The notes beneath the pieces are model-generated. The model did no database searches. It saw nothing but the letters and a program-made list of their open reading frames with translations, and had not been told where the DNA came from. A DNA stretch of 23,322 bases from Neolecta irregularis DAH-3 (lineage: Eukaryota > Ascomycota > Neolectomycetes > Neolectales > Neolectaceae). The stretch lies in assembly GCA_001929475.1 (NCBI GenBank), contig LXFE01004155.1, forward strand, positions 1-23,322, given 5' to 3'. The position numbers were made by a program, and so were the translations under genes. Positions 1 through 9,386 of this stretch are shown in pieces. Positions within the stretch are counted from its first letter, which is position 1; each line of letters starts with the position of its first letter.

Positions 1-151
1 ATGTGGACTAGATATTTATTTTCAAGTATTAGTTCAGTAAACCCACTAGGTCTTTATACAAAAGGATTTATTGTGCGGTTATCCAAAGCTGCACTAACGC
101 CTCACTGTTGTTCGTGTCATCACAACTGATTAGTTGACAATATCTATTCGT

Positions 152-3030
152 TTATAACCTATCTACATGTGGCTGATCCCATGGTGTCATCTGACCAGTA
201 AACCCCACACTTTGACGCAAAACTTGCCGAGCAAGCTGCAGATCTATCGTCTTGACTCCTAATTCAGAAAGGACTTGCTCTGTTTCTTCATGCTTTCCTG
301 TTTTTTCATCCCGCATGAGCATGGCAACTACATCGTCGAAACACACGCTTGTTGACGAGTCATTTACGTCTTCTTTAGTTGGAAGACTAAGAAGAGTGCA
401 CGCATCCTGTAGTCTAGACGATTATAATGTGTGACAACGAACAAGGCGTAACATACCTTTGAAAATAGCTTTCAGACTCTAAGAAGAAGATGCCGAATGT
501 CCTTGTCAGCTCTGATATATCACGAGAGAGTTGTCCGACACCAGATACGCTGAACTTGTTCCTCATCACAACCCAATCCCAGAAATACTGCTGCAGCTCG
601 TTCGCAACACCAAGGAAGATTTTCAAGAATTTCGATTGAGATAATGCATGCTCAAGAAATTGTACAATTGTCCTTATTGTATTTGTAATTTTCGTCAATT
701 CAGGAGATATTGCCTGGTGATCGGAAGAGTTGAGATCTGTATGTATTCCCCAGGTGTATCTTGAAGTTAGTCTCCACAAAGTGCGAAAAGGGAATACATT
801 CGAAGATAATCATTCATCGAGGAGATCGCTTCTTTGACGCAGTGATGTAATATCAGCTTTTCCGTCCGCTCAGAGAGCTTTTGGTAAGAATAGAAGGACT
901 CTTGGAATAGCGTTTGGTCTTCATTTTTTGCGCTCGAAGGAATGCCGCTGGTACCAACCAAGGGGGACAACTGTTGATTTTTCATTTTCTCTGAAATCAG
1001 TTCCTGCCACATCTTCAAGAAAAACTAGGACTATTCAGCGAATGCCAATTAAGAATTCAATACAATGTCCTCATCCCAAAGTTCCAATGTCTTCTGCATA
1101 AAGCATGAGCTTCCATATACTCGACATAGCCTTTCGAGCCCTTGTATTCCAGTGGTGAGTTCAGAATCATCTTGTCGGACTCCAGGAACGGCACGACCCA
1201 GTCCTTTCGTCAAACTTTCGAACGCTTCCAATGAGGAAGTGAGCCTATTATGATAGGAATCAAGTAGAGACAATTGGGTATTTATGAGAAACTGGAGGCG
1301 CTGCTGGGCTGAGGGAACCTCTCGATAACGATCTGTGACAGCAGAGAGGAGATCTTTTAGTCGCAATGCGGATTTTGAAGGTTTGGTATCTTCCTTTTCG
1401 ACCGTTTCAAAATCAAGTTGCCAAGCGTCATCAGAATTGATAACACGTTCGTATCTCTCATTGGCAACTTACGATTAGTCATGATCGCACATGAAGAAGG
1501 TACAATTTCTTTCAAAATCCATCCACAGATCAAAAAACATTGATTTTCCAATGATAACATCAACAGTTCCTTTCCATTCATGTTCCCCATATGGGAGGTA
1601 TCCATAGAGATTTCTGACAGCGGTGTCAAAGTTTAGGGACTCTGCGATTAAATGAGAGACTAGTTGAGGCTCGTTCTCGACGATAGGCAAAAGTGACGAT
1701 AGTTTGGTGTAGATAATCTGTAAAACTGCAGAGATGAACTCATTTATAGCGTCATGACTGGAAAAATCAAAAGAATTAAGCAATTGTTGAAGCTGAGATG
1801 ATACAAAAGGCAAATGATCTTCAAGAACTCGTAAGGTGTGCACGAAAAACCATTCTGGCTGGAGAGTTAGTAATAATCATGAGATTTGAGATTTACTTTA
1901 TCGATCTGATTCGTGGGCCTGTTGCCATCAAAGTGATATCGAAAACGAACTGCTAAAGGCTTCGCAAGGATCTCAAAGGGTAAAAGAACGTTATATCGTC
2001 TGGTATTCTCATATGAACCCAGGTCATGGTCTATGGCAGCTCGTGCTTCTGAATCACTATACATTCAACGCCTGATCGCAATCAAGAGATCTACTTTGGC
2101 TCCAGCAAGAGCACCTGTAAGAATTTCTCCTTGAATATTTGTCTTGAGGAATGCTCATCCATACTCTCTACTTTATGCGGCCATCCAATTGCAGTGAGAC
2201 TTTCTTCCAGATTTCCGATCATCAGAGATTGTAATTTTGATAAAGATTACCTGCCAAGTGTTGTGCGCATTCTGGTCCAAATGCTTTCTGTGTTTTTTTG
2301 AAGAAAATCGATCAAATGCATTGCCCCCCTATCTGCATCATCATTTCTTCTCTTCACATCGTTTGTAAGCGATCTTAGCGTATTAAACTGTTCGAGAGCT
2401 GTCCGCGTATCTTCGGTATTTTTGTCAATTAAATCGCTATCAGCAATGAGCTTGGGCTCTCTGAGAGTGGAACCAGCAACCTCAAGGAAATCGCTTGCAT
2501 AATCAAATCCATATATTTCTTTGCCATTGAAAAATCTTTCAATAACACTTCCAATTCTTCGAGCTCCCTATTGAGGTCGGAGTTTTCTATAGATGGCGAA
2601 CTGTCCGATACTGCGGCTTCGTATATACTGACACGGTCCATGAGACGATCTGTTTGGGCAGAAATTTCGAGCTTGTGTCTGGATACTTCCTTCGTAGCTT
2701 GATGTACATTCGTTTGAGAACGCTCAATCTACTGATATGAGTCTCTCCGCTTATTATGAGTCGGACATGTTCTTTCAGATTGTTCTGTTGTGCGTTTAGC
2801 TGAGCCAAGAGCTGTTCAATAGAGGCGAGATCTTGGTAACTCTCAAGCTTGTGTTCGACATATGTAGTAGCTGGATCAGAAGCTCCCTGTATCTCGCCGG
2901 TAGTGATCGTATTATCATCTTCAATAAATTTAGGAGCTTCAAGAATCTTTTCGCTTCGATCAAATGGATTATCATAAAAGGTCCAGCTGCCTGGAATAGG
3001 CGATGATATATTTGTCATTGTTATTGACAC
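152..3030 (-). CDS. RINT1/Tip20 family ER-Golgi tethering protein (9 or 10 exons)
   Basis: Subunit of the Dsl1/NRZ-type tether that receives Golgi-derived COPI vesicles at the ER. Exons on the complement: 2767-3018 (or from the upstream ATG at 3030), 2481-2728, 2095-2436, 1897-2056, 1504-1858, 1064-1467, 798-1024, 457-759, 152-413. The introns are 38, 44, 38, 38, 36, 39, 38 and 43 nt and all phases agree. The product is about 840-850 aa, normal for the family. Family signatures are an N-terminal VEHKLESYQDLASIEQLLAQ leucine-heptad region, LLPFEILAKPLAVRFRYHF, PEWFFVHTLRVLEDHLPF, DLWMDFERNFANERYERV, LWDEDIFFLKMWQEL and a C-terminal VVMRNKFSVSGVGQ. One in-frame TAA (2247-2249) remains inside the exon 2095-2436. 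It must be removed by a further intron, either 2215-2250 (36 nt, GT-GG ends) or 2200-2250 (51 nt, GT-AG). Otherwise it is a real nonsense codon or an error. The family call is firm; that junction is not. Confidence 0.85.
2200..2250 (-). other. Unresolved intron or nonsense codon in the RINT1-family gene
   Basis: On the coding strand the exon reads ...MRTTLG, then AG/GTAATC. It stays in the same frame through TAA and continues with family-like coding (NLEESLTAIGWPHKVES). Removing 36 nt (2215-2250) keeps frame and gives a gap-free family-like join, but the 3' end is CGG instead of an AG. Removing 51 nt (2200-2250) uses a normal AAAG acceptor but deletes the NLEE residues and would be the longest intron here. 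Retaining everything leaves the stop codon. Confidence 0.5.
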
Positions 3031-4720
3031 GGATTGATTATTGTCGGTGGGAATAAGTTTGGTGTAGTCAGCTCAAACGACTTTTGAACAGTTCACCCAA
3101 AACCGACAAAATCTAAATGGGTGCAACTTAGAAAGAGATGCACATATGCCTTTGGAATGTGCGCTGGAACAAGGCGTCAGTCGTGGTGTGAAGTGGATTT
3201 GGAGCATGAAATCATGAAATCACGACAATCTTGAACCTGCTCGTCTCGGTTGGAAAGACACAGAGATGGAAATATCAACGTTCAACGTCAGTCGATATCG
3301 ATGGCGCTGGTGATAAATGGAGAGGCGAACAGTGTAAAAGCAGTTTAACAATTCTAGGTAACAATCAACTGATAAATCGTGATACTTTTATATCAGTCAA
3401 GTTCCTTTCTCCCTTGAAACTCATAGTCCTGGACAATATTTATTGCATGTCAGACCTTTGGATTCCACAATATACTGCGAACCAGTATCTCTTTATGCTT
3501 TTGATACTTACTGTAGAACAGATTCAAATATTTTGCAAACACTTTTTATTGGGGTGTACTAATAACATAGAGGCCCTAGCAGGCCAAGTTCCTGGATAAC
3601 GGATTGGAAAGATGGATAAACACAGCCCCCTCTAAAGGAGGCCTATGTAGTCCAAACACTAAATACATTGGATATATAGTATCTATTTGGAGGACGTCAT
3701 CATCTCGACCCTGACAGCGCCGCTGATGTACGAGAATAGATCTCTACCTTGGCGACCAATCGCGGCATAGAGCGAGTCATCACTCCTCTGCTATACAACT
3801 TAACAAAGGTGACGAAAGAATGCAGCGACAAATAGCTCGAATAGCTCAAGCTGCGATGGTGGTTGTGTCAAAAGGGAGATAGCAGTGTCACTTGCACTTA
3901 TGGTTCCATAAACATTTTTTTGGCATGAATCTCTGAGTGCTTTTATTAATTTTGTCGTAAATGTTACTGCGTCCGCCTAAATTAGCGAAAAGGTCCAGTG
4001 ATTAATTTTTGAAGTCTGCTAAATAGTACTAGATTAGGGTGATAATGATATTAACTTGGACGACCTTGTGGAGGTGAGTAGCCCAATGGAAGAGTAAGAA
4101 ATAGCCAGGTTAATGAATGAACGGAATGGATTAGGTTCCAGACGTGTTTCAAATTCAGCCAGATATCACCCAGTGTTATTGTCAATCAACAATCCTTTCT
4201 TTATAAATGTATTTGTTAAAATTCATCTTTGCGAGTGGGACGTGGTTGAGTCCCACAGGAAGGATATAATGATGCTGAACTCGTGGAAAGGAAAGGAATT
4301 TGCTGAACGATCCAGACTTGACAGTGAATCTTGTGAGACGACACCATGGTAACTCACGTCACTTTCTGCCTGTCAATAGGATTTCCGACCAGTCCTGTAT
4401 CCCGGAAACACTTGCAGATCTCTGCAAACAAAGCGGTTAGCAGTCTACCAGTGAGGATGATGTTTGTCAACACAGTTAAAAATTAAACCAAGTCTTGGCA
4501 TTGTTCCGCGCTAATAGCACAAGTTATTCCTGTTGCGGAGATACTATGCGACCTCGCGGAGTAGCGAATGTCTCGAGTAGCAAGCGAATACAGGATCGAG
4601 AGCACCAGCGGCTTTTCTTGGCTGCGCCGCCCGCCACGCTTCCGTCCTCCGCCTGGTTCCCCCACGTTCCTGGACGATTTAAATCATACTAAAGCGCTTC
4701 ATTTCAGGTTTCTGGATACA
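3031..4720. other. 1.7-kb intergenic stretch without a supportable gene
   Basis: The longest open frame is 3231-3599 (+, 122 codons). It has no recognisable motif, an amino-acid mix unlike a folded protein, and no tiny-intron extension that improves it, so I do not call it a gene. A short perfect hairpin (7-bp arms GTGGGAC/GTCCCAC, 8-nt loop) lies near 4235-4257. The interval is divergent between the RINT1-family gene and the ceramidase gene, so both promoters must lie here. A locally GC-rich patch at about 4618-4680 sits just upstream of the ceramidase start. Confidence 0.6.
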
Positions 4721-5681
4721 ATGAACCAACCTCCCCTTCCTTCTCGCGCACTTTCCCCAGAAAAAGTGCCATCGCCACAGTTCTGGGATCCTCTGTAGAA
4801 ACACTTCTGCGTGTTCAAAAGACATCCTGACGCTACAGCTCATCCACTATCGACTGGTGCGAAGAGAATTATATGGTTACTCCCTACATCGTCGAATTTG
4901 TAAATACCTTGACAAATCTCGTATTCAGTATCGATCCCGTTTATTTCTGCATCTCATATATAGTTCTCCTCGCAGTTTCTTCTCTCCGCAATACAATAGC
5001 ACAGGACCTCGAGAAACGTTTTATCTTGGCCTCTCTCGGATTTGGACTCGTTGGCCTTGGAAGCTGGTTATTCCACATGACCTTACGCTATGAATATCAA
5101 TTGCTTGACGAACTCCCTATGATATTCACAACTCTTATCGTAGTCTGGAGTCTTTCCTCCCGTCCGGAAACACAGGTAGCGATGGGAATAGGAGTATTTC
5201 TCCTGGGAAGCGGGATTACAGGATGGTATCTCTACTCTCGAGATCCTATATTTCATGAGATCACCTATGGATTGCTCACTATATGTGTTGCACTGCGGAC
5301 TATATGGATTATGGAATATAGAGTGCGAGATTCCCAAAAGGCAATAGTCAAGAAATTTGGAATTTGGGGTGTCAAAAGTTTCTTAACGGGATTTCTATGT
5401 TGGATCATCGATAATGAGTGCTGTACCACTCTTATACGCATTCGTCGGAGAATCGGTATGCCATGGGCCTTTTTCCTTGGTGTGTTGCTCTTTTTTGCAG
5501 TGTGCTGATTTTAGAGTTCCATGGCTGGTGGCATTGTTTAACAGGTTATGGGGTGTACAATTTTCTAGTTATTTTCCAGTATCAACGAGTTCATGAGCAA
5601 GGACGGGGAGATGATTACATGATTGTATGGAATTATCGAATATTTCCGACACTCGTTAAAAGGAACGGCAAAAAGAAATAA
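4721..5681 (+). CDS. Alkaline ceramidase (Ypc1/Ydc1/ACER family)
   Basis: Integral ER-membrane hydrolase that cleaves (phyto/dihydro)ceramide to sphingoid base and fatty acid. Exons are 4721-4794, 4839-4927, 4964-5479 and 5515-5681 (introns 44, 36 and 35 nt), giving exactly 282 codons including stop, a normal family length. Splicing restores the conserved start region SSTIDWCEENYMVTPYIVEF. The 36-nt intron is in frame and its removal turns a divergent segment into the family pattern NTLTNLVFILLAVSSLRNTI. Metal/catalytic signatures are visible: GLGSWLFHMTLRYEYQLLDE (Ser, His, Asp) and the late HGWWH pair in LEFHGWWHCLTGYGVY. Several hydrophobic segments are consistent with a seven-helix membrane fold. 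The C-terminus ends in a basic RNGKKK tail, reminiscent of a dilysine-type ER retention signal (inference). The start at 4721 gives the expected short N-terminus before the first motif. Confidence 0.93.
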
Positions 5682-5936
5682 CGCCGGACTGTTTAATTAT
5701 ATGGATTGCCAATATTTGTACAGCTCTCGTAAATTTTTCGCATTTGTATTCGCAGGATCTACAATATGTTTATTGACGCGTTGGGATCTGAAATTCATAG
5801 AGGAACAAGAAAGCTACACCAGATTTGTTCAATATGTTCTCCATAATCAAAAGTAATTTCGGCGTCATACGAAACTGGCGCCTGTTCTTTCAGCCGGACT
5901 ACTTCCTCTTTGAATCACCCACCGCCACTTGAAAAG

Positions 5937-6742
5937 ATGACGCCCGCCGATCTCCCTTGTATAATATCTTCAAAAATTGCTTCAATTACACCCCGTATTC
6001 CTGCCCTCCGTCCATCAATAGACTTTGATCCATCTATCCTTCCATCTCTTCTAGACCACACCCTCCTGAATCCCGCATCAACATCCGTCGAAATCCACAC
6101 ACTTTGCGACCAAGCAATAAGATATTGCTTCAAGACTGTCTGCGTCAATCCATGTCACATCAAACTGGCATCCAAACTGGTCGAAAACTCGTCAACCAAG
6201 GCAATCACAGTGATTGGATTTCCGCTCGGCGCAAATGAGACTTCTACTAAAGCTTACGAAGCAAAATTAGCTGTTGAACATGGTGCAGAAGAAATCGATA
6301 TGGTCATTAATATCGGTCTCTTGAAATCAAAGGAATACGATCTGGTGTATCAGGACGTCAAACAAGTGGTCGATGCAGTTTCACCGAATGCTGTGAAACT
6401 TATTCTTGAGACCGCCCTATTGACCCCAGAAGAGATAATCTCGGGTTGTGTAATTGGAGAACAGGCTGGAGTGAAATGGGTCAAGACATGTACTGGATTT
6501 GCTGGAGGGGCCAAAGTCCAGGATATCTTGTTGATGAGGGAGGTCGTTTCTGAAAGTATCGGTGTCAAGGCTAGTGGAAATATTCGATCATTGGCGGACG
6601 TCAAGAAGATGGTCAAAGCTGGAGCTGGACGGCTTGGATGCAGCGCAAGTGTATCAATTATGGGAGAACTGTTTGGCGAGTCAGCGGCATCTGTCTGGTA
6701 CCTTTTCAATTTGACTAAAACTTACATGGCAGCGATTATTAG
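5937..6742 (+). CDS. Deoxyribose-phosphate aldolase (DERA, DeoC family)
   Basis: Class I aldolase converting 2-deoxy-D-ribose 5-phosphate to acetaldehyde and glyceraldehyde 3-phosphate in deoxynucleoside catabolism. Exons are 5937-6697 and 6733-6742; the intron 6698-6732 (35 nt) has GTACCT, TGACTAAA and CAG. It places the stop three codons into exon 2, so the protein is 256 aa ending in ASVCDY, a normal DERA size. Without splicing the frame would run on to 6938 with meaningless sequence. Catalytic positions are visible: Asp121 in EEIDMVIN, Schiff-base Lys183 in WVKTCTGF, and Lys211 in GVKASGNIRS. The usual Ser after Lys-Thr is Cys185 here, and the usual second Gly of the phosphate-binding GG is Asn. 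The start is the first ATG; the frame opens upstream only through a TTG. Confidence 0.95.
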
Positions 6743-7045
6743 ACAAGGCGAATGGAATCCGGCAACATGGCAATTTATCTATCAGACAATTTTGATGCAC
6801 ATTTCTTTTCTATGTGGTGGGGTTTCACCATCAAGCCTCTTTGGTGGCAGAAACATCAACACGAATCTCTCTTTTTCATTTGTTTCAGCCGACAGGTTGA
6901 CATTAGACAGCGGCTCATTGGTTTATTTCTTCAACTGAAACACAAGCAGAGACAATACTCAAGACCCCCGAGAAAACTTTCTCGGGGACTTCCCTTCTGC
7001 TTATATCTTCCTCCTGTTCGGCGACTAAAAATCTACACCTGAAGA
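6743..7045. other. Intergenic between deoC-like and secreted-protein genes
   Basis: About 300 nt holding the DERA 3' flank and the promoter of the downstream secreted-protein gene. A perfect inverted repeat with 10-base arms, CCCCGAGAAA/TTTCTCGGGG, lies at 6966-6988 and could form a hairpin. No gene is seen. Confidence 0.5.
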
Positions 7046-7800
7046 ATGCTCCTCCTCATAATAGCAGCCCTCCCCGCCACATTATCCACATTTGTTGCTC
7101 CGGGCTATCCCTTATTTGACAGCTTTGTTTGCAAAGATGATACACTCGTTGCGACTTTCGCAAAACACCAGCAAGATGGATTTTCTCTCAAGAAAGGTAT
7201 TATTGTCATAAAGTCTAGTTAATGGAACGCAGTAATGCACTGTCCTTCTGAGACCGGACAACAATGCTCAAACGGAGCATGCTTATCAACAAGAAACCTT
7301 GTTGTCCCCCCAAACTTTCAATCGCACCGCGAAACATTTTATCATAAGCCATCTGGGCATTATCTCAACCCAACGATTTCCCTCTCAGACTTCTATAAAT
7401 CCACTGGAAATGATCAATGCCTTTTCAACTATCCAAAAGATCCGAATCCCGTTCAAGGGATCGTGAGTTGTAATGACCAGCATGCCCAAAGAGGATGTGA
7501 ACTACGTATTTTCCTCTTCGCTATCTCTCCCAGTCTAACTCTCAAGTCGAAATTTGTCCTGAAAAAACTCCAAAATGCGTCCGATTCGCCTTTGAAAAAA
7601 TGTCTTCTTCGTCAGGAGTGTTGCACACCGATCGACTACAACGAGTGACATACGCGTTTTGTGTAAGTCAGAAGACAGCAGAGAATCTTGGAAATCTATC
7701 TAGCCTTCCAGAATATCATGAAGTTCCGAAGAAAACGTCGGCTGATCTCGAAGACGATTTTGGTTTCACGTGTAATCATGACAAGTGCGCTTTTATGTAA
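7046..7800 (+). CDS. Small secreted cysteine-rich protein, effector-like, function unknown
   Basis: Not recognised as a known family. Exons are 7046-7196, 7233-7505 and 7547-7800. Introns are 36 nt (7197-7232) and 41 nt (7506-7546, with TCTAAC branch and CAAG acceptor), giving 225 aa. The N-terminus MLLLIIAALPATLSTFVA is a clear signal peptide with a plausible cleavage after Ala18. The mature part carries 12 cysteines, an even number, and no membrane segment. Cysteine contexts include FVC (27-29), CPSETGQQC, NDQC, SCND, RGC, EICPEKTPKC, AFC and CNHDKC near the C-terminus. The aromatic-x-Cys tripeptide about ten residues after the cleavage point, together with early and late cysteines, recalls the Y/F/WxC architecture of powdery-mildew candidate effectors, but the motif is short and this is inference. 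Signal peptide and gene structure are firm; role is unknown. Confidence 0.82.
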
Positions 7801-8060
7801 TCTTTGAAGAGTAGGTAGTTATGAGATTATGCTCTTCAGTTATGTTTGTATTTTATCTGCGAGCGACTGAGGTCTTGTTCGAGTGTTCTCACTCTGAAGC
7901 TATCACGGTTCCGTGAGAGGTCATCAAGTTCTGCGGTCAGATTCCGTGATTCTCAATGAATGTTGGCCACTCTAGCGCCTAGTTGCTACCTTGCAAGACA
8001 TGAAACTCCATAAGTCAAAATTTGCCAAACTAGTTTTGCCAACTATAAAAACATCCAAGA

Positions 8061-8908
8061 ATGCCCGTCGCAGTTATTACTGGAGCTGCTCAAGGGATTG
8101 GCTATGCCATAGCTTTGCAGCTGGCAAAAGACGGCTTTGATATATCGGTCCACGGAACCCGTAATAACCCACGTCGGTTTGATCCTCTTCAGAAAGAAAT
8201 CGAAGGGCTAGGTGGATTTTAATGATGCTCTCATTAATGTTTAGGGAAAGGATTTAGCATCACTCTAGGTGATATCTCTATCGAATCAGACGTCGTTGCT
8301 CTCATCGACCGAACAGTCAAAGAGCTCGGTTCAGTCAACGTGATGATTGCCAACGCAGGATACTTCAAAAGTGCACCTATTCTCGAAACATCTGCAGAGG
8401 ACGTGGACACACACCATGCTATCAACCTACGGGGAGCATTTCTATGTTTCAAGCTTGCTGCAAAACAAATGATCAGTCAGAATTCAGGTGGAGTGATTCT
8501 TTGTGCAGGTAGTGTGCTGGGCGCGACAGCTCTTAGCGCACATGGCGCATATACTTGTAGTAAACATGCTATTGAAGGTTTAACCAAGTCCGCTGCGTTG
8601 GAATTTGGGAGATATGGAATTCGTGTGAACAATTTCTCACCTGGCGTAATACAGACACCGGTATTGCTCAACGTTGAAACATGCCAATTGAGATTATCTA
8701 GATGCTTAAACTCGCATCCGAGCAACAAGGGCGCATGCATGGTATCACATCAGAAGGAGCAATGGCTCTCTATGCCACAAAAACCCTTCTTGGGCGTATT
8801 GGTACCCCAGAGGACGTCGCCGGTTTAGTGAGTTGGCTTTGTAGCGAGAAGGCCAGTTATGTCACTGGAAAATCTTTCGGTGTCGATGGTGGATTCTTAT
8901 TGACCTGA
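8061..8908 (+). CDS. Short-chain dehydrogenase/reductase (acetoin/diacetyl reductase-like)
   Basis: Classical NAD(P)-dependent SDR, 257 aa. Exons are 8061-8211, 8245-8660 and 8702-8908; introns are 33 nt (8212-8244) and 41 nt (8661-8701). Rossmann glycine motif TGAAQGIG sits at residues 7-14, NAG at 87-89, Ser140 in CAGSVLG, and the catalytic Tyr153-x-x-x-Lys157 in [11 protein letters not shown]. The C-terminal half has the usual [15 protein letters not shown] and [20 protein letters not shown], and ends [13 protein letters not shown]. Overall it resembles fungal diacetyl/acetoin reductases and 3-oxoacyl-ACP-reductase-like SDRs. The exact substrate cannot be told from sequence. Without the second intron the frame would slip just after PGVIQTP, so the intron is required. 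Confidence 0.92.
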
Positions 8909-9386
8909 TATATAGTACTCCCAGTAATTGCCAGCCTATCTATGAATGAATCCTTAAGGTTGACAAGTAAATACTTGGTATATCCAACCCTCGATAGTCC
9001 ATACTTTATAGTCAATACTACTTCATATGCCCTAGGTTTAAAGTTCAGATATGAAATCTTCATCTTTATTTTTCATTCAGTTTGGTGCTATGCAGCTCTG
9101 TCGGTCTTATATTCTCACGAGAGTTAGGCACCTATTTGAGAGCCATTTGACGAAATAGCTGGAAATAGTCACAGGCACCTCATTCCAAGCAGTCTTTTAC
9201 CCTATTTTATCTGGTGATAATGATAAAGATCATCAAAATTCCGTTAATGTCTATTCAAGTCAGTTGTTTTATGAGATAAAGCTAACGATAGTTACACACC
9301 AGAAGACTCGACCACCACCCATATTTCTGGTGGTCAATTCAGCGTCCTCAACTTCGTCATATTTAATAATCATCCGATTGAGGATA
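8909..9386. other. Intergenic between SDR and dynein IC genes
   Basis: About 480 nt, AT-rich, containing the SDR 3' flank and the dynein intermediate chain promoter. Short open frames here lack motifs and I see no additional gene or RNA. Confidence 0.5.

Noticed and set aside
2437-2480. Apparent frameshift in the RINT1-family gene after IMQA
   Set aside because: A 44-nt intron (GTTGCT ... TTGCTGATAG) joins IMQAISL to SDLIDKNTEDTR in matching phase 2, so no frameshift is needed.
3231-3599. 122-codon plus-strand open frame
   Set aside because: No motif, no signal peptide, no splice extension; composition not protein-like.
4235-4257. GTGGTTGAGTCCC resembling a tRNA B-box
   Set aside because: It lacks the invariant C of GGTTCGANTCC and no cloverleaf can be drawn around it; it is a simple hairpin.
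5623-5856. Open frame after the ceramidase as a further exon or gene
   Set aside because: The ceramidase already ends at a normal family length at 5681; the downstream frame has no motif.
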